The notes under the pieces: model-generated
What the model was told of the DNA's origin: nothing
Database searches by the model: none
Seen by the model: only the letters and a program-made list of their open reading frames with translations
Assembly: GCF_010119385.1 (NCBI RefSeq)
Contig: NZ_VFIE01000024.1
Coordinates: 89,371 to 142,245, forward strand
DNA: 52,875 nt
Source: Nesterenkonia haasae
GTDB lineage: Bacteria > Actinomycetota > Actinomycetes > Actinomycetales > Micrococcaceae
Reading direction: 5' to 3'
Part shown: in pieces, positions 17,287 to 26,287 of the stretch
Layout of the letters: the number at the start of each line of letters is the position of its first letter
Position numbering within the stretch: the stretch's first letter is position 1
Translations under genes and position numbers: made by a program

Positions 17287-18441
17287 TCAGCCGGCAGCCG
17301 GTGGGTCCAGGTGCGCGGCGATCAGTCCGGCCAGCAGCGCTGTGCGCGGAGCGATGTAGTCCACGAGAGCGTGTTCGTGTTCGGCATGCGCTCCCGATCC
17401 ACAGGCACCCATTCCGTCGAGAGTGGGAATTCCCGCCGCGGCGGTGAAGTTGCCGTCGGAGGCGCCTCCGACCTCTTCGCCGCTGAGTTCTCCGATGTTC
17501 AGCGCCGCAGCCACCTTTTGAGCGCGCTCGAAAAGCACATCGGCTGAGCTGCGTTCCATCGGTGGGCGATTGACTCCACCGGTGACCTCTACGTGAGCTC
17601 CGTTCATCTGGGAGGTCAACGCCCGAATCTGCTCGTCGACCCGCTCCTGCTCAGCGCTGGTGGTCGCGCGGGCGTCAACCACCACTTCAGCGTAGTCAGG
17701 CACAGTGTTCGTCGTCGTGCCTGCCCGCATCACGGTAGGTGTCACGGTGGTGCCTAGGGTGTGGTCACCCAGGGCGGCGATGTCAGGCAGCAGCAAGCCG
17801 AGGGCGATGCCCGCGTTGATACCCTTCTCCGGGTCCAGCCCAGCATGAGCAGCGACGCCGGTGACAGACACCGTGTAGTTGGATGTGCCTTTGCGGGCGA
17901 CTTTGAGCGAGGTGTCGAGCGCACCTTCCATGACGAATGCGGCGCGTGCCGCTGAAGACTCGTCCAGCAGGAGGTCTCTGGAGGTGACGGAACCCAGTTC
18001 TTCGTCTCCGGTGACCATGATGCTCAAGCCGTAGAGGCTGTGCCCCATCTCCTGGAGCAGTTTGGCGGCGTGGATAGACATCACCAGGCCGGTGAGCATA
18101 TCGAACACGCCGGGGCCACGCAGCGCGTGGCCATCATTGCTGAAGGGTTTGCGTGCCAAGGTTCCTGTAGGCCACACGGTGTCCTGGTGGTTGACCAACA
18201 CGACTTTTGGCTTATCTGTGCCGACTCGAAGCCGCAGGTGAGTGACATCGTCGACCACGATCGGCTCAGGCTCGAGACCGAGACGCTCGACCATAAGGTC
18301 TGCGACTACTGCCGCGCCCTCGGCGACGGCGTCCTTGTCATCGGACGGCGTTTCGACCTCGACGAGTGTTTGAATATCAGCGACGATCTGGTCCAGCCGC
18401 GACTCTGCGGCCTCCAACAGTGCAGGTGAGATGGCAGGCAT
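17287..18441 (-). CDS. M20 family metallopeptidase (carboxypeptidase G2-like)
   Basis: A 384-residue di-zinc hydrolase of the M20/ArgE/DapE/CPG2 superfamily. The zinc-site landmarks are LVNHQDTVWP (His and Asp), MVTGDEELGS (the catalytic Glu pair) and a C-terminal HAEHEHALVDY. A dimerisation (lid) domain lies at about residues 180–290. It would release an acyl group or C-terminal amino acid from an N-acyl amino acid, folate-like molecule or small peptide. It is the first gene of a minus-strand cluster M20, GNAT, ADH. No signal peptide is seen, so it is cytosolic. Confidence 0.87.
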   Translation of the reverse strand: MPAISPALLEAAESRLDQIVADIQTLVEVETPSDDKDAVAEGAAVVADLMVERLGLEPEPIVVDDVTHLRLRVGTDKPKVVLVNHQDTVWPTGTLARKPFSNDGHALRGPGVFDMLTGLVMSIHAAKLLQEMGHSLYGLSIMVTGDEELGSVTSRDLLLDESSAARAAFVMEGALDTSLKVARKGTSNYTVSVTGVAAHAGLDPEKGINAGIALGLLLPDIAALGDHTLGTTVTPTVMRAGTTTNTVPDYAEVVVDARATTSAEQERVDEQIRALTSQMNGAHVEVTGGVNRPPMERSSADVLFERAQKVAAALNIGELSGEEVGGASDGNFTAAAGIPTLDGMGACGSGAHAEHEHALVDYIAPRTALLAGLIAAHLDPPAAG

Positions 18442-19810
18442 GGCCCCAACTCTACCTGCGACTGCTGGCGCAGCCCGCTATGGAGCCTCCCTTATTCATT
18501 GGGCCGAAACAGACTCTCGCTCACATCCGGCAGCGTCCAACCGCCGCCGGCGGTCGCTGCTTTCACCGCCCTCCATTCGGAGGTGCCGCGCTGGCCCCTG
18601 TGCGAAAAAAGTGGTAGTGCTTGGATGTCGCGGTTCACAGATCTATCCAATGCGTCCCTGGTGGGCGAACAGGAATTCCACGGCAGACACCGTCAATACT
18701 CTTCTAGGTATCAGCACCCACGCAGCCGACATGTCTGGCGCGCGGTGGCGCTACCGGTGCGACGACACTTCGTCAAGAGGCAGAAGCCGCGGCAGCGGCC
18801 TCGGGCACCGAGAGTGAATTCTTGGATCATGAGAAGCCCGGATCCACCTCAAATCGATGGGATCGGCGGCGGTCACCCACCGACGAGCAAGATAGCAGTC
18901 GTCTCCACCTCCGCCGAGGCTGGTATCGATGTCAACTACCTGTTCTTCCAGGCAGCTGTGGATTTGTGAAGATGCACGGGAAAACCGCAACCGTTCGCAT
19001 CCGCCTGTACAACACCGGTGACCTCGCGACGGCACGGTTTTGTCTGCCCAGGGATGGACTCCCCGAGTACGACCGTGACACTGAGATCGATAGTGACCCC
19101 GGCACTGCAGCGGGCGTCGAGCTGAAATTCGACGGCCATCGTTCACTTTCTCCCACGGGTCACACCTCAGACACCGTCGCGGGCCACTCTGCCACCCTCG
19201 TCGACAACGGCATGCCGGTCGATCTGCTACGTCCCACCGAATCGGTGTCACGGGTGACGAGCCACCAGCCGAACTTGAGGCAGGCTCAGAACTGCGCGAG
19301 GTGATCGAGCAGGCGTGCATATTGCGGCCTCCGTCGCGGCAGGCGTAAGGCTCCCAGACACAGTCGGCTCGGACACGTCGCGGCTCCCCGACTCCGTTGC
19401 ATATGAGACCGGGCACCCTGGTGGCGCGTTAACCGTGCACGTTCAGGTCTCAAGCGCCCCCGACTGGTCAAGGCGCGGCACGTCCACCTCAGTTCACACT
19501 TCACACTACTCGCAAGGTCTTCGATGATGGACGAGTCTTCGCAAGTCCGAGCCTCTAACGCCTGCGGAGTACCCGCCAAACAGTTGCCGCGTTTCACACT
19601 CACGGCACCCCATACGCGGAGAACCAAGAGGAGATTGATCGGAAGGCCTTGTCGGGCCAGCACTATCCTCCGTGAGCGAGCTCGGAAAGAGCTGTTGATT
19701 CTCATTCGAAACATCCGCAGCTACAGCAAAAAGGCCGATCAGAGGTTCTCCCCGCAGGGCAGAGTTATGCTAAGCAGCATCATGTGCCCTGACCATGCGG
19801 AGGTGAGCGT
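18442..19810. other. Gene-poor region without a recognisable intact gene
   Basis: About 1.4 kb in which every reading frame is short or lacks a convincing start, ribosome site or family motif. On the plus strand near 18973–19200 a stretch reads GKTATVRIRLYNTGDLATA, faintly like a beta-sandwich surface-protein repeat, but it ends in unrelated sequence. Taken with the mutated genes immediately downstream, this is probably decayed sequence. I cannot name the ancestral genes. Confidence 0.5.
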
Positions 19811-20275
19811 ATGACCGAGCCGTCCGACGACCCCCAGGATTCGCCCATGCCTGGAGGCTGGTACATGTACATGCTCAAATTGGTGGAGACCGGGATGCGT
19901 CCGTCCCTGGAAGCGGCGCTATCTGCTCACAGCTTCACGACAGCGCAGTACACTGCATTGTCGGTGCTGCGGGTGCGCCCGGGAATCACGTCATCAGAGT
20001 TGGCGCGGCGTTCGTTCGTGAAGGCTCAATCCATGGCAGAGACTGTAGCCAGCCTGCAGGCCCGGGGGCTGGTGCAGCGCGAGCGTGACCCGGCACATGC
20101 CCGGCGCCTGCTATTGCAGCTCACAGAGCACGGACACTCTCACCTCAAGGCTGTGGAGCGTCCTGTAGCTCAGGCCGAGGAAGCTGTCCTCAAGGGACTC
20201 AGCGAATCCTCGCGATCTCACCTAGCCACGGCCCTGCGCACCTTGCGCCTCAATCTCCAGGGCTTAGGTGGCTGA
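19811..20275 (+). CDS. MarR family transcriptional regulator
   Basis: A 154-residue winged-helix regulator. Residues about 35–105 form the DNA-binding core: FTTAQYTALSVLRVRPGITS, then SELARRSFVKAQSMAETVAS and the wing QRERDPAHARRLLLQLT. Flanking helices give the dimer interface. MarR proteins usually repress neighbouring export or aromatic catabolic genes and are released by phenolic ligands. Here both neighbours are non-coding or decayed, so its original target may be lost. The start follows GGAGGTGAGCGT. Confidence 0.85.
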   Translation: MTEPSDDPQDSPMPGGWYMYMLKLVETGMRPSLEAALSAHSFTTAQYTALSVLRVRPGITSSELARRSFVKAQSMAETVASLQARGLVQRERDPAHARRLLLQLTEHGHSHLKAVERPVAQAEEAVLKGLSESSRSHLATALRTLRLNLQGLGG

Positions 20276-21238
20276 AATAGTCTTCGTTGCACGCCCTGGC
20301 GCCCACCACACTCGAGGGCACTCAGACCGAAGGCGAAGTCGTCCGGCCGGCGGGCCAGGGCAAAGCGCACGGGGTCCATCGTAGGCTTGAGCCGGGAATG
20401 TTTCCAGACTGCCTCCACGATTCCGGCCACCACGAGAAGCCATCGAATGCGAGACGAAAAGAAACTTGCGGCTACTGTGGCCGACCACGTGTGACGGATG
20501 ACCAGCGCGGAACCCTGACCAACGGCGGTGAGCCCGAACTTTGTCAGCCTCAAGGCCAACACCCTCCGCCCAAGCAAATCAGGCTAGCTGGCGAGCAGCT
20601 TGCCCATCTTGGTCCCGGTCGTCACGATCACTATGGCTGCTGCCGCTGCCCGGAGTTCGTAGCGGATGCGCCATACGCAGAGACTCAGGCGCCCCACCAA
20701 ATCGACGTCTTCCGCTACACGCGTCTCCGCCTTCGCCCATGGCGCCATTACGGGTGAGCAGGCAAGTCGTGGACTGCCACGACTGCGGGGCATGGGGACG
20801 CACCAAGCTGGGATGCTGGCCGTGACTGACGGAGGAATGGGCCTGTTTATAGCGCAGCACCCATGTTCTGCTGAGAACTACGGCATGGCTACCACCCGGG
20901 GCACGATGGCTGTCAGCTGCTCGTCTACGAATTGTCGTAACAGCAAATCGATACTTGCCGTCCGAAGCACCCACATCCGTGTCCACAAACAAGACGTATC
21001 AGGTGCGGACCTGAGCCAAGCGCACGTTGCGCGCGACGTCTGGACCGCGATTCTCCCGATAGGCGATAAGACGCGCCCGGTGTTGCTCAGTTACCGCGGC
21101 TTTACTTGGACTTAGTTCGCCTAAGCCATCATCGACAACGGTGACTTCCTCAGAATTGATGAAAAATCGAAACACACCCAGACCAGCACAACAGTCCCAC
21201 AACAAAGCGACATCCTCTTCCAGCACGCGGTACACGCT
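20225..21238 (-). pseudogene. mftF: Broken family 2 glycosyltransferase, mycofactocin MftF-like
   Basis: Collinear fragments in shifting frames along the minus strand reconstruct an MftF-type glycosyltransferase. First, at about 21170–21000: EVTVVDDG, then YRENRGPDVARN. Next, FVDTDVGASDG at about 20990 and HPSLVRPHAPQSW further on. Then VAEDVDLVGRL with WRIRYE at about 20680–20640. Finally a C-terminal part, DPVRFALARRPDDFAFG, at about 20350. The order DDG, RGP(A)ARN, DxD, EDVDL, DPLR..RR.DDxAYG is that of mycofactocin glycosyltransferases. At least three frameshifts separate the pieces. No other mycofactocin genes are seen nearby. The GT2 identity is firmer than the MftF assignment. Confidence 0.65.
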
Positions 21239-21332
21239 CTGCCCTCAGACGGGGTTAAGGGTCAAGATTAGAAGTGCCACCCATAACCACACACGCTAAT
21301 GCCACCGTGACATTGGGAAAAGGAGGACCACC

Positions 21333-21590
21333 ATGACTAATCGCAACTCGACTGACACCTCGTCCATCAATGACGCACTCGAGAATTTTCGCCAGATGAT
21401 GGAAAAAGATGACTACCACCTGAAATGGTCTTTGAACGAGGAAAACAAAGTCACCATAGAAATCGAAGCCGGATCACAAGCCTGCGCCGACTGCCTCTCA
21501 CCCACACCCGTAATGGAAGCAATAATGAATCAAGCACTATCGAGCACGCCGTACAGCCTCAATCACGTGGTATTACCCAACGAGCACTAA
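21333..21590 (+). CDS. Small conserved-looking protein with CADC motif
   Basis: An 85-residue protein I do not recognise by name. It starts behind a strong ribosome site (AAAAGGAGGACCACC). Residues 1–40 are polar and helical, followed by a strand (KVTIEIEAG) and then ACADCLSPTPVMEAIM. The CxxC pair after a short strand recalls the NifU C-terminal fold or a metal- or redox-binding loop, but the match is only visual. Base composition is clearly AT-richer than the chromosomal neighbours. It is the first intact gene of the accessory island; the CGSC protein at 33.3 kb carries a comparable cysteine pair. Confidence 0.65.
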   Translation: MTNRNSTDTSSINDALENFRQMMEKDDYHLKWSLNEENKVTIEIEAGSQACADCLSPTPVMEAIMNQALSSTPYSLNHVVLPNEH

Positions 21591-21893
21591 CGCTGCCTCC
21601 TTGCTGACATTCCGCAGCGTGGAATTCTCCATGACATTGCTACTGAGTTGAATGAATAGTGATATCCGCCACATGGTTTGAGCGAGATGAGGCGTTGGCC
21701 TCTCGCGCGCAAAGGTTGCAAGGAGGCCTGGTGAACGCAAGAGAGGGGAGCCAGAAGAAATCAACGCAGCAGAGGTCACGGAGCCGGATCCGCAGAACGC
21801 CCACCGGTCTGGGCGTACTTCTGTGAGCATGTTTGGTCAGATGGGCTTCGGGTACTTCCTGCCATCGCAGAAAATGTGTAACTCTTTCTCGAT
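21591..21893. other. Non-coding spacer in the decayed island
   Basis: No family-like reading frame. AAGGAGG at 21720–21726 precedes a GTG (21731) that opens a 31-codon basic frame ending at 21826. Without any homolog in sight I do not call it a gene. Confidence 0.4.
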
Positions 21894-22180
21894 CATACGT
21901 CTCGGAATCCTGATGAAGCCATCGCGAAGCTACCGCAACTAGGCCGCAAAGTCACGGTCCACGATATAGCAAACATACGCGAAATTCGACGTAAGAATGT
22001 TGCTCTGCAGAGTGAAGGGGACACCCGGGAGATCGCCTCACCAGCCTTCTTCCTTTCCACCGACCAAGCCCGATGGATTACTGGCCAGGTCCTCTCAGTC
22101 GACGGTGGCGGCTTCACGCTTTGTCACACCGGCGCAGCAGAAGAAGGCACTGTGACACAAGGGCTTATTTCACTTCAGTA
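21894..22180 (+). pseudogene. 3' fragment of a short-chain dehydrogenase
   Basis: A frame ending with TAG at 22178–22180 reads IASPAFFLSTDQARWITGQ followed by VLSVDGGGFT. This is the characteristic C-terminal region of an SDR oxidoreductase (strand 7 and the VDGG end). Upstream, the frame continues with HDIANIREIRRKN but hits a stop near 21879. No TGxxxGxG nucleotide-binding N-terminus or YxxxK catalytic pair is present. So only about the last quarter of the gene remains. Its end overlaps the dyad that precedes the CoA-transferase. Confidence 0.72.
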
Positions 22181-22200
22181 GCAACCTACTCGGTAGTGAA
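22169..22200. promoter_or_regulatory. Nested dyad upstream of the fused CoA-transferase
   Basis: TTCACT (22169–22174) pairs with AGTGAA (22195–22200). Inside it AGTAG (22177–22181) pairs with CTACT (22186–22190) around CAAC. It lies about 75 bases before the start at 22275, a plausible operator position. The obvious local regulator, an IclR gene at 24.5–25.2 kb, is broken. Confidence 0.42.
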
Positions 22201-22274
22201 CGGCAAGGTGCTGTCACGCGCCGCTAAACAGTTCGGCTACCTGAGATTCCTCACCACTACTATTGGAGGCCCTA

Positions 22275-23618
22275 ATGGAAGACAAAGTCGTCTTATCTGC
22301 TGCCGAAGCCTTCGCAGATATTCCCCACGGCGCCTCAGTAGCCATCGCCGGCTTCGGCAACTCGCATCGTTTTCCTTCGACGTTGCTTAAAGCATCGCGT
22401 GATCCGGGGGCTAAAAACCTGACGGTTTACTGCAACGGGTTAGGCAGTCAGGGAACCTCGACCGCTCAGTTACTGGTCGAGAATGAACAGATCTCCACGC
22501 TTGTGGCGAGTTTGTCTTCCCGTCCTGGTCCGCCGACTCTGGCGGAGGAACAGATCCTGGCCGGCACACTGGACTTCGAGGTCGTCCCGCACTGGATCCT
22601 GGTGGAACGCATGCGCGCTGGCGGGGCTGGTACCAGGGTCGCCCAAGGCAAAGATGTCCGGCACTTCGATGGGCGAACATATATTCTAGAGCGCGGCATC
22701 ACCACCTATTTCGCTATCCTGCGTGGCTACCGTGCAGACCGATACGGCAACGTCCAATTCCGTGGCGGTAGCCGCAACTCCAAAAACAGCTTCGCTGAAG
22801 CGGCCCGCACCGCCATCATCGAGGTCAAAGAAATCCTCGAGGTCGGGCAATTAAGGCCGGAGGAGATTCACCTCCCAGAAGTTATCGTGACCCGGGTGGT
22901 GAAAACCACCACCGCAGTCAATGTCTCTTCACTTCCCCAACGCTCATCCCGGCCAGCTGGGTCCCATCAAGAGTGCAACGGCAAACCCCCACTATCCCGG
23001 GCAGAGATCAGCCGCCGGGCGGCAGCAATACTGGACACCAGCAGTGTGATCAATCTTGGCGCTGGTCCACCAAACCAAGTAGTCAACTATCTCGATGGGC
23101 GAGATGTCGTGTTCCACTCGGAGAATGGGATGCTCAATTGCGGTGGGTTCGTCGATATCGACCGAGTGGACCCAGACTTCCACGATGCTGGTGGTAACTC
23201 CATCGACGTCCTACCCGGAGTGAGTTTCTTCGACTCAGTGGCCTCTTTCGAAATCGCCCGAGGGAAAGACCTCGATGCGGTCGCACTAGGCGCCTACCAA
23301 GTCGGCAGCAACGGGGACCACCAAGGCCGCCCCGGAGGAGCCATGGACCTCGCGGTCGGAGGCAAATCCGTCATCGTGAGCACGGATCACGTTGACTCCA
23401 AAGGCCGTCCAAAACTAGTCCAAGAATGCTCCTACCCCATCGCCGCCGCCGAATGCACCACTCAGGTCATCACCGACCTCGCCCTACGACGCCACAACGA
23501 TCAAGGCCGATTCACCCTAGAAGAGATCGCTGCGGGGTTCCCAGTGGAAGAAAACCTCAAACTCACAACAGTGGACATCAACACCACTGAAAACACCGAC
23601 GTAATGCAGGAGGCATGA
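22275..23618 (+). CDS. Family I CoA-transferase, alpha and beta subunits fused
   Basis: A 447-residue protein joining the two subunits of an AtoDA/SCOT-type CoA-transferase. The alpha half is about residues 1–220 (PHGASVAIAGFGNSHRFP, DRYGNVQFRG). The linker is around 225–240. The beta half starts at about 245 (LSRAEISRRAAAIL) and contains FHSENGML with the catalytic glutamate of the SENG motif. Its presence argues for a real CoA-transferase and against the IpdAB hydrolase type. It would exchange CoA between acyl-CoA and a free acid. GGAGG lies seven bases upstream of the ATG. Its TGA overlaps the ATG of the next gene, an amidohydrolase, so both form one operon. Confidence 0.85.
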   Translation: MEDKVVLSAAEAFADIPHGASVAIAGFGNSHRFPSTLLKASRDPGAKNLTVYCNGLGSQGTSTAQLLVENEQISTLVASLSSRPGPPTLAEEQILAGTLDFEVVPHWILVERMRAGGAGTRVAQGKDVRHFDGRTYILERGITTYFAILRGYRADRYGNVQFRGGSRNSKNSFAEAARTAIIEVKEILEVGQLRPEEIHLPEVIVTRVVKTTTAVNVSSLPQRSSRPAGSHQECNGKPPLSRAEISRRAAAILDTSSVINLGAGPPNQVVNYLDGRDVVFHSENGMLNCGGFVDIDRVDPDFHDAGGNSIDVLPGVSFFDSVASFEIARGKDLDAVALGAYQVGSNGDHQGRPGGAMDLAVGGKSVIVSTDHVDSKGRPKLVQECSYPIAAAECTTQVITDLALRRHNDQGRFTLEEIAAGFPVEENLKLTTVDINTTENTDVMQEA

Positions 23619-24502
23619 TGACTATCGAACTCAGAGAGGACATCATCGCAATCGATGTTCACACCCACGTACTGGCTTCGGTCGATGACCCACAAGACAC
23701 CGAAGAAAACGCCCAGCACAACGAAGCGATGCAAAAATACTTCGGACGCACCTTCAAAAAACCCACCGTGCACGACCTAGCTGCCATCTACCGCGAACAA
23801 CACATGATGTGCGTGGTCTTCTCAGTAGACTCCAGCTGGGCCACCGGTGAACCCAATGCGGTGAACAACAATGAAATCCTTGAACTCTCCGCTCAATACC
23901 CCCGCACCATCATCCCTTTCTCCGCCGTAGACCCCCACGGAGGCATGCGCGCGGCTAAAGAAGTACACCGACTCGCCGAGGCCGGAACTCAAGGCTTCAA
24001 ATTCCACCCCAGCGCCCAAGCCTTCTATCCCAACGAACGCTACTTCTACCCCATCCTTCAAGCCATCGAAGAAAGCGGCAAGATAGCCCTATTCCACAGC
24101 GGCCACACCGGCGCCGGCGCCGGACGACCCGCCGGAGGAGGGATTCGGCTGAAGTTCTCCAACCCGATGCACGTCGATGACATCGCTGTGGACTTCCCCG
24201 ACCTAAAAATCATCCTCGCCCACCCCTCGTTTCCTTGGCAAGACGAAGCTCTCTCGGTAGCACTACACAAACCGCACGTGCACATCGACCTCTCCGGGTG
24301 GTCACCGAAGTACTTCCCACCCAATCTCGTCCAATACGCTCGCACACTCCTGAAACATAAAATGCTCTTCGGCACAGACTTCCCCCTCCTGACCCCCCAA
24401 CGGTGGATGCAGGACTTCGACGCCCTCGGATACGACGACGCCACCAGAAAACTCATCTACCGTGACAATGCCGCGAAACTTCTCGGGCTCGACCCCACCT
24501 AA
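23615..24502 (+). CDS. Amidohydrolase-2 family enzyme (ACMSD-like TIM barrel)
   Basis: A 295-residue COG2159 type metal-dependent enzyme. The first strand carries DVHTHV (HxH metal pair) at about residue 14. GFKFHPSAQAFYPN, ILAHPSFPW and the Asp in LFGTDFPLL near 250 complete the barrel site. Relatives include aminocarboxymuconate semialdehyde decarboxylase, resorcylate decarboxylases and 4-oxalomesaconate hydratase, so decarboxylation or hydration of an aromatic or ring-opened acid is the likely chemistry. It overlaps the CoA-transferase stop (ATGA). Codon use strongly favours C-ending codons, unlike the flanking decayed DNA. Confidence 0.82.
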   Translation: MMTIELREDIIAIDVHTHVLASVDDPQDTEENAQHNEAMQKYFGRTFKKPTVHDLAAIYREQHMMCVVFSVDSSWATGEPNAVNNNEILELSAQYPRTIIPFSAVDPHGGMRAAKEVHRLAEAGTQGFKFHPSAQAFYPNERYFYPILQAIEESGKIALFHSGHTGAGAGRPAGGGIRLKFSNPMHVDDIAVDFPDLKIILAHPSFPWQDEALSVALHKPHVHIDLSGWSPKYFPPNLVQYARTLLKHKMLFGTDFPLLTPQRWMQDFDALGYDDATRKLIYRDNAAKLLGLDPT

Positions 24503-24544
24503 CCAGCACTACTCAAAGCGCTCAGCACCAGGAGTGCACCGCCG

Positions 24545-25161
24545 ACGAGCCCAAACGCACCGCATCAGCCCGGGTCCTCGCACCCCTCAACCCCTTCACC
24601 TAAAGCCGCCCCCCTGACCCTCTCCAAAATCAACCGTCAAGCCGGCCTGGCACCGACCACCACCCACTGACTCGTCAACCAAGTCCTTCAATGGAGTGGG
24701 CTAGAACCCGACGAAACTGACCGCTACCGGCTGAGCTCAAAAAACCCTCGGCCTCGCGTCCACTTCCGAAGGCATGAATCTGCGCGAACGCGTACTTCCC
24801 CAGCTGATGGAACTCCACAACAGAACAGACATGAGCGCCCAACTTAGCAGTCCGCGATAAACACGAAGTCATGTACATAGAAGCTCTACGTGCGCACCCC
24901 AACTACACCGGGCGAATCAAAATGGGCGGCCACCTCCAACACAACGTCACCGCCACAGGCCTGATCCTCCCCGCCCACGAACACGAACACGAAGAATTGC
25001 TCCACGGATACCTGAATCAGCCAATAAAACGCTGCACAGACCACACCATCAGCGACCTCCGCACCATCGACTTCAACCGCCGCCACGCCAGAATAACCGA
25101 GCCTCCTCGTCACCCGGCACGTCTTATCTCGACTCACGTCTCTGGCCTGCCGCCACCCTGA
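24545..25161 (+). pseudogene. Broken IclR family regulator
   Basis: Three frames together spell an IclR protein. The HTH is PLTLSKINRQAGLAPTTTH, interrupted by a TGA at 24668–24670 and continuing as LVNQVLQWSGLE and DRYRLS. After a frameshift near 24740 it reads KTLGLASTSEGMNLRERV and LMELHNRTDMSAQLS. After another break near 24857 it reads DKHEVMYIEALRAHPNY, RIKMGGHL and NVTATGLIL. The order matches HTH, linker and effector domain of IclR regulators. At least one stop and two frameshifts make it non-functional. It lies between the CoA-transferase pair and the ABC importer, the expected position for their regulator. Confidence 0.82.
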
Positions 25162-25192
25162 ACGCCGAAGCATGTAATGCGCCCCTCCACAC

Positions 25193-25207
25193 TTCCAGTG
25201 AATGGAA
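25193..25207. promoter_or_regulatory. TTCCA-N5-TGGAA dyad upstream of the ABC importer
   Basis: A 15-base dyad, TTCCA (25193–25197), GTGAA, TGGAA (25203–25207), lies about 100 bases before the permease start at 25310. Size and symmetry suit a regulator site; no promoter hexamers are assigned with confidence. Confidence 0.3.
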
Positions 25208-25309
25208 TCAGGATTGTTTCATCGCCAGAATGTGAGCAGTATCACTTTAAGGAAGCCTGACATCGATCAGGCGCAAGTCGGTCCTACTCCAATCACGACA
25301 GAGGCGGCA

Positions 25310-26287
25310 ATGAAAGCAGTATTGATCCACTACGGGAAATTACTGGGGTCATCATTCCTGCTACTGCTGGTGGTCATCACAATACTCTTCGCCCTGCTGG
25401 AGGCGGCACCGGGTGATCCGGTGCAATCCCTGGTGGGCGACGCCCCAGTATCAGAGCAGTTCCGTGAACAACTGGTAGCGGCCTATGGGCTGGACCGCTC
25501 CGTCGTCGAACGCTATTTCATATACATGGGAAGTGTCCTCACTGGAGATCTCGGCACCTCGTTTACTACGCAAACCCCGGTCCTGGATCGGATCCTGGGC
25601 CGCTTGGGCAACACTCTCGCCCTGGCCATTCCGGCGACAGTGATTTCAACATTGGGCGGGATTATTCTCGGCGTAATCGCGGCCCGCACTCGCAATCCTC
25701 TGCTAGACACTGGGATCTCCGGCGGCGCAGTAGGAATGTTCTCCATCCCGAATTTCTGGCTTGGGCTAATGCTGATCGCGATATTCTCCGTGCAGCTGGG
25801 CTGGCTTCCGGCACAGGGCACAGCCAGCTACGGGCAGTCAGGAATCGCACTCGAGCATATGGTCCTGCCGCTCATCACTCTGGTGACCAGTCAGTTCGCC
25901 TACAACATCCGAGTGATGCGTTCGTCAATGATCGAGTCCCTAGGCCAAGACTTCGTCGACACTGCTCGTTCCAAAGGGCTCTCTTACCGGCAAATTGTCT
26001 GGCGTCATGGCATGCCCAACGCCATGCTTCCCATGATTACCATTACCGGCTACGGGGTGGGCCTGATCCTTGCTGGTTCAGTCCTGGTGGAACGCGTCTT
26101 TGGTTGGCCGGGCATGGGATTGCTACTCGTGGAGTCCATCAACAACAACGACACGCTTGTGGTGCTGGGCGTCGCGATTGTGATTACCGTCTGCATCCTC
26201 ATCGCCAATATTCTCACCGACATCGTCTACGGGCTGGCGGACCCGCGTCTCCGCGCCCGATTCCGCCCGAAAGGGAGCGAATCATGA
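25310..26287 (+). CDS. Oligopeptide/dipeptide-type ABC permease (DppB/OppB family)
   Basis: A 325-residue inner-membrane subunit with six predicted helices. The N-terminal signature is LLLVVITILFALLEAAPGDP. The cytoplasmic EAA loop, SKGLSYRQIVWRHGMPNA, contacts the ATPase. Helices end in GLADPRLR, typical of DppB. The ATG at 25310 follows GAGGCGG; the open frame runs back to 25202 but that part is not family-like. It is the first of four tightly overlapping importer genes. Opp/Dpp systems import peptides but also nickel, sugars, aromatic conjugates and other compounds. Confidence 0.92.
   Translation: MKAVLIHYGKLLGSSFLLLLVVITILFALLEAAPGDPVQSLVGDAPVSEQFREQLVAAYGLDRSVVERYFIYMGSVLTGDLGTSFTTQTPVLDRILGRLGNTLALAIPATVISTLGGIILGVIAARTRNPLLDTGISGGAVGMFSIPNFWLGLMLIAIFSVQLGWLPAQGTASYGQSGIALEHMVLPLITLVTSQFAYNIRVMRSSMIESLGQDFVDTARSKGLSYRQIVWRHGMPNAMLPMITITGYGVGLILAGSVLVERVFGWPGMGLLLVESINNNDTLVVLGVAIVITVCILIANILTDIVYGLADPRLRARFRPKGSES

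Noticed and set aside
18973-19304. Possible surface-protein beta-sandwich repeat
   Set aside because: Only a short stretch resembles such repeats and no signal peptide, sortase motif or continuing domain is visible.
18751-19416. 221-codon minus-strand open frame
   Set aside because: Arg/Cys-rich composition, no family motif and no ribosome site; looks like an accidental high-GC frame.
21731-21826. 31-codon frame behind AAGGAGG
   Set aside because: Basic low-complexity peptide starting at GTG, with no homolog recognised; considered as a mycofactocin precursor but lacks the expected C-terminal motif.
22275-23618. IpdAB-like ring-opening hydrolase
   Set aside because: The SENG catalytic glutamate of true CoA-transferases is present in the beta half, so CoA-transferase fits better.
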